In this document: positions 1-7,919 of the stretch, in pieces
Layout of the letters: every line of letters starts with the position of its first letter
Position numbering within the stretch: position 1 is the stretch's first letter
NCBI GenBank assembly: GCA_015709655.1
Contig: CP054181.1
Location: 1,043,262 to 1,107,261 of the forward strand
From: Ignavibacteria bacterium
GTDB lineage: Bacteria > Bacteroidota > Ignavibacteria > Kapaibacteriales > Kapaibacteriaceae
Reading direction: 5' to 3'
Length of the DNA: 64,000 nucleotides
The notes under the pieces: generated by a model
The model's database searches: none
Told to the model about the DNA's origin: nothing
What the model saw: only the letters and a program-made list of their open reading frames with translations
Made by a program: the position numbers and the translations under genes

Positions 1-1
1 T

Positions 2-802
2 GAAGGATGGATTAATATTGGCGAAACTGTTAATCTTGGTTACTTTGCACAGGAAGTGGAACCACTACCGTCAACAGCAACAGTCCTAAGCTCCGTTCGG
101 GAAATTGCGGAATACATCGACGTAGGCGTTGGCCGTGAACGCTATATCAGTGCACGGGAACTCTGCAACAGGTTTGGCTTTTCTGCCAAACAGCAAAACG
201 CATACGTGCAAACATTATCGGGTGGTGAACGCCGGCGTCTGGCACTGCTTCGGGTGCTGATGAGCAACCCCAATGTATTGTTCCTGGACGAACCAACAAA
301 TGATTTTGACATCGTTACCCTGAATGCCCTTGAAGACTATTTGCAGTACTTTAAAGGCGTACTGCTTATTGTAAGCCACGATCGCGCGTTTCTGGATAAA
401 ACAGTCACTACGATCTGGAGCTTCGAAGCAAACCAGCGCATCAGAGAATTTCCCGGCAATTACTCCGACTATCTTGAGAAAACTGAAATCAGGAATGGCA
501 ACAAGTCCGAGCCCAGAGCTGCACAGGAACAGGATAGGAAACCACGCGCTACCGGTACCAGCACTGACTCATCCTACCCTGCCGGGAAACGGAAAAGAAC
601 ACCCTGGGATGAGAAAAAAATGCTCGAACTCGAAGAAAAAATCACCATCCTGGAAACCGAGAAAGCCGAACTCGAGCAGCAACTGGCAAGCCCCCTTACA
701 CATTACACCCTGGCCGAACACCTTGCCGGTCAGCTCGCTGCTCTCAGCGGGCAAATCGAACGTCTGACCGAGCAGTGGCTTGCCCTGAGTGATAGTGAAT
801 AG
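2..802 (+). CDS. ABC-F family ATPase, C-terminal part (5' end outside window)
   Basis: This is the 3' part of a soluble duplicated ABC ATPase of the ABC-F (Uup/EttA-like) family, which acts on ribosomes or on DNA/RNA processes and not in membrane transport. The frame is open from base 2 with no start, so the gene begins upstream. Visible are the ABC signature LSGGERRRLALL, Walker B VLFLDEPTND and the switch region VSHDRAFLD of the second ATPase domain. A charged linker and a Lys/Glu-rich coiled coil (roughly the last 65 residues) follow; a C-terminal coiled coil of this type is characteristic of Uup. No membrane segments are seen. The exact subfamily cannot be fixed from half a protein. Confidence 0.93.
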   Translation, partial: EGWINIGETVNLGYFAQEVEPLPSTATVLSSVREIAEYIDVGVGRERYISARELCNRFGFSAKQQNAYVQTLSGGERRRLALLRVLMSNPNVLFLDEPTNDFDIVTLNALEDYLQYFKGVLLIVSHDRAFLDKTVTTIWSFEANQRIREFPGNYSDYLEKTEIRNGNKSEPRAAQEQDRKPRATGTSTDSSYPAGKRKRTPWDEKKMLELEEKITILETEKAELEQQLASPLTHYTLAEHLAGQLAALSGQIERLTEQWLALSDSE

Positions 803-938
803 CTGCCCTTTCAGGCCTTGGTTGCAGACCCCCATCGTTATTCGGGAAACCATTCTCACAGTCGGTGTCTTTTTGTGCTAAACCGTGGCAAGCCAAGGAA
901 TTGAGTTTGTGAAACCAATGGTAAGTCATTGATTTCTC

Positions 939-969
939 TTTGTTTCCACAAAAAACAAGTTTATATTCG
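939..969 (+). promoter_or_regulatory. Candidate Bacteroidota-type promoter for the SIS-domain isomerase gene
   Basis: TTTG at 939-942 and TATATTCG at 962-969 are separated by 19 bases, matching the -33 TTTG / -7 TAnnTTTG architecture of Bacteroidota sigma factors except for one T-to-C change in the -7 element. Transcription would start near 975, which supports the ATG at 991 over an upstream TTG at 940 that lies inside the promoter. Confidence 0.5.
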
Positions 970-990
970 TCACAATTGTTTATTTCGAAT

Positions 991-2076
991 ATGAGTAAAA
1001 ACATGGCTAAAACCTCAGCCTCAAACCTTGATTCCTCGAAGATGGCGGACGTGCTGTACGGCTTTCCCGACCAAATAAGGCAAGCAATCAGTATCGGTGA
1101 ATCGGGCCCCATTTGGCGGCAAACTGCGGTATCAAACCGCTACGCCCTATTTGGTCTTGGCGGATCGGCAATTGGCGGCGACCTTCTACGCAGCTACCTT
1201 GCCGCTACCGATGGAAGTACGCACCTTGACTTTTCCGTTCACCGCAGTTACGAAACACCACACTGGCTTGACAGTGATACCAATGTTATCTGCAGTTCGT
1301 ATTCCGGTGAAACCGAGGAAACGCTCTCCGCTTTCGATCAGGCCAGGAAACGCACAATGCGTATCGTTTGCATCACAACGGGCGGAACCCTTGGTCAGCG
1401 TGCCGTAACGTTTGGAACACCCGTCATCAATATCCCGCCCGGTTTCCAGCCCAGATGTGCCCTGGCCTACAGCTTCTTTCCCTTGCTTACCATCCTGGGC
1501 AGGTACGGTGCCATCGAGTCACGGTCAATGCGCACCCTTACCCGCTCGATAAACGAAACCGTTCGGAACCTTGAAGCGCTCCGTGACGAATACGCGTCGA
1601 AAAATGCCAAAAATCCGGCCTACAGCCTGGCCAAAAAGCTGGTTGACAGTGTGCCTGTTTTCTACTCAGCCAATGATCGCCTTGATGCCGTTAACCTGCG
1701 CTGGCGCGGACAAATCCAGGAAAATGCAAAGCAAACCGCCTTTGGAAACGTGCTGCCCGAAATGAACCATAACGAGATCAACGGTTGGCAGTTCCCGCCT
1801 AACCTCGTGAAGAACTTCCAGATCGTCCTGCTCCGCGATCCGGATGACCACACCCGCGTGAAAGCTCGCTTCGATGTTATGAGGGATATCCTGAAATCAT
1901 CGGTGGGTGGAATTACCGAACTTCAGGGCGTTGGTAAGTCTCTTCTGTCACGAATGTTTACGCTAACCTACCTTGCCGACTGGACCAGCTATCACCTGGC
2001 ACTCCTCAACGGAACTGACCCAACACCGGTTCCAGTTATTCAAAAATTGAAGGGGGCTTTGGCCAAGGTTCGGTAG
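991..2076 (+). CDS. SIS-domain sugar isomerase (bifunctional phosphoglucose/phosphomannose isomerase family)
   Basis: This is a cytoplasmic enzyme of about 361 residues with two SIS folds. It probably interconverts glucose 6-phosphate and fructose 6-phosphate, and mannose 6-phosphate. Supporting motifs are the glycine-rich FGLGGSAIGGD near the N-terminus, SSYSGETEET (the phosphosugar-binding SYSGxTxET loop) and PEMNHNEINGW near residue 250, with the catalytic Glu/His of the PGI/PMI family. Its length matches that family. An ATG at 1003 is an alternative start. No neighbouring gene shares a pathway with it. Confidence 0.88.
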   Translation: MSKNMAKTSASNLDSSKMADVLYGFPDQIRQAISIGESGPIWRQTAVSNRYALFGLGGSAIGGDLLRSYLAATDGSTHLDFSVHRSYETPHWLDSDTNVICSSYSGETEETLSAFDQARKRTMRIVCITTGGTLGQRAVTFGTPVINIPPGFQPRCALAYSFFPLLTILGRYGAIESRSMRTLTRSINETVRNLEALRDEYASKNAKNPAYSLAKKLVDSVPVFYSANDRLDAVNLRWRGQIQENAKQTAFGNVLPEMNHNEINGWQFPPNLVKNFQIVLLRDPDDHTRVKARFDVMRDILKSSVGGITELQGVGKSLLSRMFTLTYLADWTSYHLALLNGTDPTPVPVIQKLKGALAKVR

Positions 2077-2092
2077 TTTGCCATTTTTACCG

Positions 2093-2100
2093 TATCTTTG
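2093..2100 (+). promoter_or_regulatory. -7 promoter element (TATCTTTG) upstream of the gene at 2132
   Basis: TATCTTTG fits the Bacteroidota -7 consensus TAnnTTTG and sits 31 bases before the ATG at 2132, giving a short leader. I see no -33 TTTG at proper spacing. The same octamer precedes tRNA-Arg at 23909 and lies on the minus strand at 50675-50682. Confidence 0.5.
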
Positions 2101-2131
2101 CAGTTCATACCTATCACTTTGTAGGAAAATT

Positions 2132-2596
2132 ATGGCTGCAGCAAAGAAGTCAGCAAAGGCAAAAGTTGTAGAGCCGGCTGACGAAGAAATCGACGTAAAA
2201 CCAAAGAAATCAAAGAGAAAGGCCAAATACATTACCGTGTATTCGCCCTTCCTGATGAAGGAAACCAAGCACGAGCTCATCGGTGAACCAATCGAAACCG
2301 AGAACGGCAGAAAGCAGTGGGCACGGTGCAACGTAAGCCATCACAGCCAGTTGATCAACCTGGATACCCAGGAAGAAGTAGCCGAAAAAGCATCAGGTCC
2401 GTTTAAGCTGGATCGTGCCGACTCAAAAGAGTATTCGCCCAAGGCCGAATATCAGATTGGCGACGTGATCTACCACAAACCATGGGATGATGTCGGCATC
2501 GTACGGTCAAAAGAAATTATGTCAAACGGCCGCGCTTCGCTGCTTGTTCAGTTCGAAAAGAACAAGGAACGCAGGCTGGTTGAGAATTTTAAATAA
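2132..2596 (+). CDS. Small protein with Lys-rich N-terminus and UvrD/PcrA-C-terminal-like (tudor-like) domain
   Basis: A 154-residue protein of unknown function. The first 35 residues are Lys/Ala-rich and probably disordered. The last 50 (YQIGDVIYHKPWDDVGIVRS..., ending in FEKNKERRLVENFK) resemble the small beta-barrel at the C-terminus of PcrA/UvrD helicases and related stand-alone domains, with the pattern GDxIxHxxxxxGxV...VxFxxxxxxxLV. In PcrA that barrel contacts RNA polymerase. The ATG at 2132 is chosen over an in-frame upstream ATG because a -7 element lies at 2093-2100. It is followed after 43 bases by rpsU, so the two may be cotranscribed. The domain match is by eye. Confidence 0.72.
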   Translation: MAAAKKSAKAKVVEPADEEIDVKPKKSKRKAKYITVYSPFLMKETKHELIGEPIETENGRKQWARCNVSHHSQLINLDTQEEVAEKASGPFKLDRADSKEYSPKAEYQIGDVIYHKPWDDVGIVRSKEIMSNGRASLLVQFEKNKERRLVENFK

Positions 2597-2639
2597 TAAC
2601 AATTCCAATTTTCCATTTTCATTTCAGTTTAAACAGTTT

Positions 2640-2840
2640 ATGCCGGTAATCGGAGTTACAATCCAAAGCAACGAGAATATCGACCGCGCCCTGCGCCGCT
2701 TTAAAAAGAAGTACGAGCGTTCGGGTGTTCTGCGTGAATACAAAAAGCGGGCATTCTTTACCAAGCCCAGCGTTGAACGCAGAATGGCTCGCTTAAAGGC
2801 AGCCCGCCGTCAGCATCGTGTGCAGTTAGAACAAGATTAA
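2640..2840 (+). CDS. rpsU: 30S ribosomal protein S21
   Basis: A 66-residue basic protein beginning MPVIGVTIQSNENIDRALRR. It has the S21 core RRFKKKYERSGVLREYKKR and a basic tail, and its length is normal. S21 is a late-assembling protein of the 30S platform near the anti-Shine-Dalgarno end of 16S rRNA, which matters in Bacteroidota where Shine-Dalgarno use is weak. The upstream 43 bases are AT-rich with no Shine-Dalgarno. A hairpin at 2897-2923 follows. Confidence 0.97.
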   Translation: MPVIGVTIQSNENIDRALRRFKKKYERSGVLREYKKRAFFTKPSVERRMARLKAARRQHRVQLEQD

Positions 2841-2896
2841 CAGAGTCGATTTTTTCACTCCGGTTTTCGGGTTCTTTTTAGGTTCTTGACAATTAC

Positions 2897-2923
2897 ACCC
2901 ATTGGCTTGCAAAGCCAGTGGGT
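2897..2923 (+). terminator. Hairpin between rpsU and the convergent murE
   Basis: A 12-bp stem (ACCCATTGGCTT pairing with AAGCCAGTGGGT, one G-T pair) closes a 3-base loop and is followed by a T-rich tract. It lies between the 3' ends of rpsU (+) and murE (-) and could serve both directions. Confidence 0.7.
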
Positions 2924-2946
2924 TTCTGTGTTTTCTGGGCTTCCTG

Positions 2947-4428
2947 CTACACGGTTTCGGGGTTTATGCTGTTACGTACAACATCCCGATCAGAAAATGG
3001 CATCTTCAGTCCTGCAACTTCCTGGTACGCTTCGTGACCTTTTCCGGCTATCAGAATTATCGACTCACTTCCGGAAATACGTAACGCATACCGAATTGCC
3101 CGCTCACGGTCAGGCTCAACGTGAGCCTTGTTGGCCGACGCCATTCCGGACCGCACGTCATCAATAATCGCCAGGGGGTCTTCATCGCGCGGATTATCGC
3201 TTGTGATGATCACAACATCTGCCTGCTGCTCTGCAATACGGCCCATCGGACCCCGCTTGGTGGCATCCCGGTTACCTCCGCAACCAAACACCACAACAAG
3301 ATGGTTGGTAAGCGGACGCAGCGTCTGCAATGCTTTTTCAAGTGCGTCGGGTGTGTGCGCATAATCCACAACGGCAACAGAGCCGTTAGGTAGTTGTATC
3401 TGCTCAAGTCTTCCGGGAGGGGGCTTTAGGTTTGAAGCAATCTCTTCTAGGACATCTGTTTTAGGGGTTAGATGCGTAACAGCTCTGAAGGCAAGGCCTA
3501 CATTTACTGCGTTAAAATCACCCAGGAGTGTTGTATGTAAATGATGAGTCGAGAAGAAGCGGTCCGACCTGCTCTGCACCGTAAACGCGCTGCCCCCCCT
3601 GTCAGCCCGGATATTACCTATACGAACCAATTCAACGTGAGCCCTGCAGTGCTGAACCATGGTTTCGTGGTCCGGCCCCACCGTGCTGATTACTGCCCAC
3701 GACGTCCGGGGCAAGCCGGTAAACAGCTTTTGCTTTGCCATGGCATAGTTCTCCATGGTTCCGTGATAATCCAGATGGTCGTGCGTAAGGTTCGTAAATA
3801 CGGCAACTGCGTAGCTGATACCCGCCACCCGGTGCTGATGCAGTGCATGTGAGCTTACTTCCATCACAACATGGGTAATACCGTTTTTTACGAATTCCAC
3901 CGCAAGGTCATACAAAACCGGTGCGTGGGGTGTGGTGTAACCGGTTGGACGTAGCATTGGCTTTCCTGAAGCATCAACGTAGTCAACACCAATTGTGCCA
4001 ATACAGGCAGCACGCATATTACACTTTCTAAGCATTGTTACTATCAGATTGGCCACTGTGGTTTTCCCGTTTGTCCCTGTTACGCCAATCCAGACCAGAC
4101 TGTCAACGGCATGCCGTACGCTTGCCGATACGTTCTTTGCAAGCACAGCAAGCGCGAGCCTGGTATCGGGTACTTCTACCCAAGCCCCCTGCCAGTAGTT
4201 ATGCGGCTCATAGTTACTGCCGGTCTGCACGCACACAGCTGACGCACCTTTGCGAATAGCTTCTGCGATGCACGAATGCCCGTCGAATTTGGTACCGTGT
4301 ATGGCAATGTACATCATGCCGGGCATCACGTTGCCAACCACGTCCGTGACTCCTGTGATGCTTGTATGCACCGTTCCGCGTATCGTACACTGCCCCAATA
4401 TCTCGTCCAGCCGATCAAGTAACATCAT
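2947..4428 (-). CDS. murE: UDP-N-acetylmuramoyl-L-alanyl-D-glutamate--2,6-diaminopimelate ligase
   Basis: A cytoplasmic peptidoglycan ligase that adds the third stem residue to UDP-MurNAc-L-Ala-D-Glu using ATP. It has 493 residues, the usual length. The P-loop GVTGTNGKTT is at about 115-124, the substrate-binding VMEVSSHAL lies in the middle domain, and DNPR at about 411-414 is the signature of meso-diaminopimelate specificity (Lys-type enzymes differ here). The start is one of two adjacent ATGs at 4428/4425; the frame is open further upstream but that stretch overlaps the divergent Nudix start. A TATTTTCG sequence ends 4 bases before the ATG, so the transcript may be leaderless. It stands apart from any dcw cluster in this window. 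lysA at 41338 acts on the same diaminopimelate. Confidence 0.95.
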   Translation of the reverse strand: MMLLDRLDEILGQCTIRGTVHTSITGVTDVVGNVMPGMMYIAIHGTKFDGHSCIAEAIRKGASAVCVQTGSNYEPHNYWQGAWVEVPDTRLALAVLAKNVSASVRHAVDSLVWIGVTGTNGKTTVANLIVTMLRKCNMRAACIGTIGVDYVDASGKPMLRPTGYTTPHAPVLYDLAVEFVKNGITHVVMEVSSHALHQHRVAGISYAVAVFTNLTHDHLDYHGTMENYAMAKQKLFTGLPRTSWAVISTVGPDHETMVQHCRAHVELVRIGNIRADRGGSAFTVQSRSDRFFSTHHLHTTLLGDFNAVNVGLAFRAVTHLTPKTDVLEEIASNLKPPPGRLEQIQLPNGSVAVVDYAHTPDALEKALQTLRPLTNHLVVVFGCGGNRDATKRGPMGRIAEQQADVVIITSDNPRDEDPLAIIDDVRSGMASANKAHVEPDRERAIRYALRISGSESIILIAGKGHEAYQEVAGLKMPFSDRDVVRNSINPETV

Positions 4429-4470
4429 AATGCGAAAATAGAGTTGTTGCCAGCGTTGTAAGTTCGAACT

Positions 4471-5112
4471 ATGGAACTCATACAATTCTTGCAGGCACGC
4501 CTTGGGAAGGAGTTGCCGGGTGCTGCGGCATACAAGATCATGCTGCCGGACGGCACCGATGTGTCGGAGCGGCTTGCAGCACCGCCACCCACGGCACACC
4601 ACAGCGCTGTATTGGTGCCGCTTGTTCAAGGCCGGGACGATTTGCCCAACGTACTGTTTACCGTACGATCAGAAACTCTGCGCAACCATAAGGGGCAGAT
4701 TTCATTCCCGGGCGGACACCTGGAGTGGGGCGAAACCCCCGAGCAGGCGGCAATTCGCGAGATGTGCGAAGAAACCGGCGTCAGCAGCACCCAGCTCTCG
4801 GTACTGGGCCGGCTAACCCAGATGTACATTCCACCGTCGAACAGTGCGGTCATACCAATAGTGGGCGTGTTAGACGGCTCGTGTACCTTTGTACCCAGCG
4901 CAGATGAAGTTGGTGAAATTTTCCAGGTACCGTTGATGCATTTTCTGGATACCTCACATATCTCGTGGTTTGAGCGCACCCAGAACGGCCGAAAGGTTCA
5001 GTGGCCAATGTGGAACGTTCACCCGCGGATTCCGCTCTGGGGAGCCACGGCAATGATTGTGAGCGAGCTTGCCTACCTCATTAACAATGAATTCATTACT
5101 AAACAAACTTAA
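4471..5112 (+). CDS. Nudix hydrolase, CoA pyrophosphatase (NudL/YeaB-like)
   Basis: 213 residues. The Nudix box occupies residues 82-104 with the G(x5)E(x7)RExxEExG pattern (GHLEWGE ... REMCEETG). It is preceded by LRNHKGQISFPGG, the CoA-specific UPF0035 motif that distinguishes CoA/acyl-CoA diphosphatases from other Nudix enzymes. The expected activity is hydrolysis of CoA to 4'-phosphopantetheine and adenosine 3',5'-bisphosphate, with Mg2+ or Mn2+ bound by the Glu residues of the box. It is divergent from murE with 42 bases between starts. TAAGTTCG ends 4 bases before its ATG, again suggesting a very short leader. Confidence 0.9.
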   Translation: MELIQFLQARLGKELPGAAAYKIMLPDGTDVSERLAAPPPTAHHSAVLVPLVQGRDDLPNVLFTVRSETLRNHKGQISFPGGHLEWGETPEQAAIREMCEETGVSSTQLSVLGRLTQMYIPPSNSAVIPIVGVLDGSCTFVPSADEVGEIFQVPLMHFLDTSHISWFERTQNGRKVQWPMWNVHPRIPLWGATAMIVSELAYLINNEFITKQT

Positions 5113-5119
5113 TGGTGCA

Positions 5120-5434
5120 ATGATACGATTTTTTGGTATCGCCGGTGTGATACTATGCGTCCTTACCGCGTGCGGGCAGTCAGAAATTCCCAACGATAAA
5201 CTGGTGACAGCATATTCCGACTACGTTGTTGCCCGATATCAGATTGCAGACTCAGCGGCGCTGCGGGCGACTTTTGATTCGATTGCCGTTGCACATGGGT
5301 TTACGCCTGATGAAATGCAGAACGAGTTGCGCGCCATGAGCAGCAATGGCAAGCTGATGCGGGCCTTTTACGATAAGGTTGCCGCACGGTTAGACTCTTT
5401 GCGTAAAGCCTCCAGCTCCATCGAGAGCCTTTGA
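5120..5434 (+). CDS. Small lipoprotein of unknown function
   Basis: 104 residues from the ATG at 5120. The N-terminus is a lipoprotein signal (IRFFGIAGVILCVLTACG) with lipobox LTAC and the modified Cys near residue 18. The mature part is helical and charged and resembles no family I know; a DUF4296-like lipoprotein is one possibility because of size and the F(D/E)SIxxxxGxTxxxxxxELR pattern. It starts 8 bases after the Nudix stop. Its 3' end overlaps the convergent dihydroorotate-dehydrogenase-like gene by 67 bases. Confidence 0.7.
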   Translation: MIRFFGIAGVILCVLTACGQSEIPNDKLVTAYSDYVVARYQIADSAALRATFDSIAVAHGFTPDEMQNELRAMSSNGKLMRAFYDKVAARLDSLRKASSSIESL

Positions 5435-6516
5435 TACAGATTGTGGCCGAACTGCGCGAAGCTCTCAAAGTACCCTGTGTACCACTGGTGAAGCATAACA
5501 CCATCGGCCATAAGATCGGCTACATTCCGGGCGGAAACAACACCTCCGCACCGTACAACATGAAATTCATGCCTCGGTGCAATCTCCGAAATCAGCTGTA
5601 CCGCCGCTCTGCACCTCTGTGCCGAGGCATCAGCAACAACACTCCCGCTGAGTCCGCCACCATACTCATTCACAAAATAATCATATAGTTTATGTTCTGA
5701 GTGGTGAAGCATTGTACGCGCATCGGTGTATCGCGTTGATGTGTTGCCCAGAATAATACCATCGAACCCCAAAGAAATAAGCATCCGAAGCAGCTCGGGT
5801 AGCTGATCAATGGCAACATCATTTGAAATTTTCACGACCACCGGCAGACGTCGGTCGCGGTGCGCAAGTACAGTTGTAGCAATTTTCTCTAGGCGCCGCT
5901 GTAATCCTTCATCAATGGCACTGGAATGCCCAGCAACGTTCGGACAACTCTCGTTGAGTTCGATATAGTCAACACCTGCATCAGCATACATGCCAATGCC
6001 CTGTATCAGGCCCGCAGCAGCATCATCCCACGGCATACCCGGATCGGCACTCACGCTGGCACCTACCGGACACCCCGGGCGACGCGGCACCTTTTCAAGA
6101 ACTTTTGCTACCGCAGCATGTCCGGGATTGGGCAACCCCATCCAGTTGGAGGCTGCCGATGACCGCGGGTAGGGCACTGCGGGCCAACGAACACCCCGCA
6201 GCGTATTTCCCTCGCGTGGCAGAAATGTTGTCGTTCCGGCCACAAACCCGCCTGCCCCCTGTGCTGCAACCAGATCGTAGCCCAGACCATGCTTGAACAT
6301 TCCGGCAGCATTCCACAGTGGCAGCCTGAACTCAATTCCCCAGGCGCGCACCGGTACAGGCGTAATGGTGACTTCTACCGGATGCTCCAGTACCAACTGC
6401 TGCATAAACCAGGCACGGCCGGCCGAGAATACCCGCGTTGCAACCGGCGGCGGAAGGTGCACAACAAGCATACGCAGCCTGCGCTCGATCCTGGCAATGA
6501 GTTCAACCGGCGTCAT
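5368..6516 (-). CDS. Dihydroorotate dehydrogenase-like FMN enzyme
   Basis: 382 residues, a TIM-barrel flavoprotein of the dihydroorotate dehydrogenase superfamily (pyrimidine synthesis). Visible are NESCPNVAG (the N-x-S-C-P-N active-site strand with a class 1-like Cys), VVKISND (FMN/substrate Lys strand), GIILGNTSTR and GGGLSGSVVADAS (phosphate-binding loops similar to class 2). The N-terminal third is unusual: the normal GFG/E-x-G-T-V-T region reads GGFVAGTTTFLPREGN. The annotation as a true PyrD is therefore less certain than the superfamily. The start at 6516 is preferred over 6579 because a TAGTTTTG promoter element ends 6 bases before it. Its 3' end overlaps the lipoprotein gene. Confidence 0.8.
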   Translation of the reverse strand: MTPVELIARIERRLRMLVVHLPPPVATRVFSAGRAWFMQQLVLEHPVEVTITPVPVRAWGIEFRLPLWNAAGMFKHGLGYDLVAAQGAGGFVAGTTTFLPREGNTLRGVRWPAVPYPRSSAASNWMGLPNPGHAAVAKVLEKVPRRPGCPVGASVSADPGMPWDDAAAGLIQGIGMYADAGVDYIELNESCPNVAGHSSAIDEGLQRRLEKIATTVLAHRDRRLPVVVKISNDVAIDQLPELLRMLISLGFDGIILGNTSTRYTDARTMLHHSEHKLYDYFVNEYGGGLSGSVVADASAQRCRAAVQLISEIAPRHEFHVVRCGGVVSARNVADLMADGVMLHQWYTGYFESFAQFGHNLYQRLSMELEALRKESNRAATLS

Positions 6517-6521
6517 ATCTG

Positions 6522-6529
6522 CAAAACTA
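6522..6529 (-). promoter_or_regulatory. -7 promoter element (TAGTTTTG) for the dihydroorotate-dehydrogenase-like gene
   Basis: Read on the minus strand this is TAGTTTTG, a match to TAnnTTTG, ending 6 bases before the ATG at 6516. If used, the mRNA would be leaderless or nearly so. No clear -33 TTTG is seen. Confidence 0.45.
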
Positions 6530-6662
6530 CCAGCATTTGCCGTGTGCGGGGTAAAATCACATGATTGGTACCACACCATTGCTACTCAGATGAGATGATG
6601 GCTTATCGCAAAACCAACGGATCTGCGTATGTTACAACAGATTACATCGGGACTGAGTGTTA

Positions 6663-7919
6663 ATGATATGTTCAAGACGTTTTACCGGATTCCTTAGCCG
6701 GGCAGCTACCCGCAACTGTGCAGCGTTCATCATGGCGCTTGGGTTGCTTCAGGGTCTATGCATGAATGCATGGGCTGACGGCAACAGCGTCTGCATCCTG
6801 ATCTCGTTTGACGGGTTCCGACATGACTATATCAGCAGACTGCCCAACGGCGCAATTAAGGAGCTGATAGCCCACGGCTGCACGGCAGATGCCCTAATTC
6901 CGGTTAATCCAACCAAGACGTTTCCAAACCACTGGTCTATCGCTACCGGCCTCTATCCGTCAGACCACGGCATTGTTGACAACCGTTTTTATGATCGTGT
7001 GTTAAATGACACCTTCAACATGACGCGTACAGAACCTGTCTGGTGGCGTGGCGAACCAATCTGGACAACGGTAGAACGCGCCGGGAAAACAGCGTTTACG
7101 TACTTCTGGCCGGGCTCATCAACGCCGATCAACGGTCACCTGCCGTCAAAATGGTTTACATACGAACATAGTCGTGACTATACCAGCCGGGTTGACAGTA
7201 TCGTTACCTGGGCAAGCATGCCCAAGCCCCCTGACCTGATTGTAAGCTACTTTGAATTACTTGATGACGCGGGGCATCGCTACGGACCCAATGCGCCGCA
7301 GGTAGACTCTGCGCTTGCCGTTGCCAACAGTTTGATCAGCAGATTAGTAAAGGGGCTGGAAGCACGCGGGGTTATAAATAACTGTACTATCGTTCTGGTG
7401 TCGGACCACGGCATGGCCGAAATCAACCCAGCTACACCACATGATAAACACTTGTCAGTGGAACAGTTTATGGCTGATCCCACAGTCCGTGTTATCGTCA
7501 GCAACCCCAATATCCTTGTGTATGGACTTCCAGGTACTACAGCGAACACCATCGCTGCCGGGATTAATGCAGATTCGCAAACGTACAGGGCAACCGCAAC
7601 TCCCGTATCAGACTTGGACACTGCCTGGCATATCCAATATCCCGGTCGTACGCCGGACCTGATAGTAACGGCGGAGTATGGGTACGACATCGACGTCGGG
7701 AAACGTCCTGCTCGTAAAAGCACCGGCGGGAATCATGGATACAGTAACAGCATATCTGATATGAACGGCATCTTTGTCGCCTCCGGTGACAAAATCAAAC
7801 CGGGTCGGGTTCAGTCCCTTAGTGTTATTGATGTTTACAATATAATATGCAAGCTAACGAATGTACCACCCGCGCGTAACAGCGGCAATGCAAATCGCGT
7901 ATCTGACGTAGTACACTAA
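6663..7919 (+). CDS. Secreted nucleotide pyrophosphatase/phosphodiesterase (NPP, alkaline phosphatase superfamily)
   Basis: About 418 residues with a cleavable signal peptide (hydrophobic segment to about residue 38, LCMNAWA). The NPP core is clear: the metal ligand Asp in ISFDGFRHDY, the nucleophile Thr in NPTKTFPNHWSIATG, DNRFYD, the metal ligands in YFELLDDAGHRYGP and VSDHGM, and a final His in GGNHGYSN. The enzyme should hydrolyse phosphodiester or pyrophosphate bonds of nucleotides in the periplasm. The ATG at 6663 is taken; a GTG at 6657 is possible. The AMP nucleosidase gene follows with no intergenic base, so the two may form a salvage pair in which a released nucleoside monophosphate is degraded in the cell. 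Confidence 0.9.
   Translation: MICSRRFTGFLSRAATRNCAAFIMALGLLQGLCMNAWADGNSVCILISFDGFRHDYISRLPNGAIKELIAHGCTADALIPVNPTKTFPNHWSIATGLYPSDHGIVDNRFYDRVLNDTFNMTRTEPVWWRGEPIWTTVERAGKTAFTYFWPGSSTPINGHLPSKWFTYEHSRDYTSRVDSIVTWASMPKPPDLIVSYFELLDDAGHRYGPNAPQVDSALAVANSLISRLVKGLEARGVINNCTIVLVSDHGMAEINPATPHDKHLSVEQFMADPTVRVIVSNPNILVYGLPGTTANTIAAGINADSQTYRATATPVSDLDTAWHIQYPGRTPDLIVTAEYGYDIDVGKRPARKSTGGNHGYSNSISDMNGIFVASGDKIKPGRVQSLSVIDVYNIICKLTNVPPARNSGNANRVSDVVH

Noticed and set aside
940-990. Upstream TTG start of the SIS isomerase
   Set aside because: It overlaps the candidate -33/-7 promoter; the ATG at 991 is preferred.
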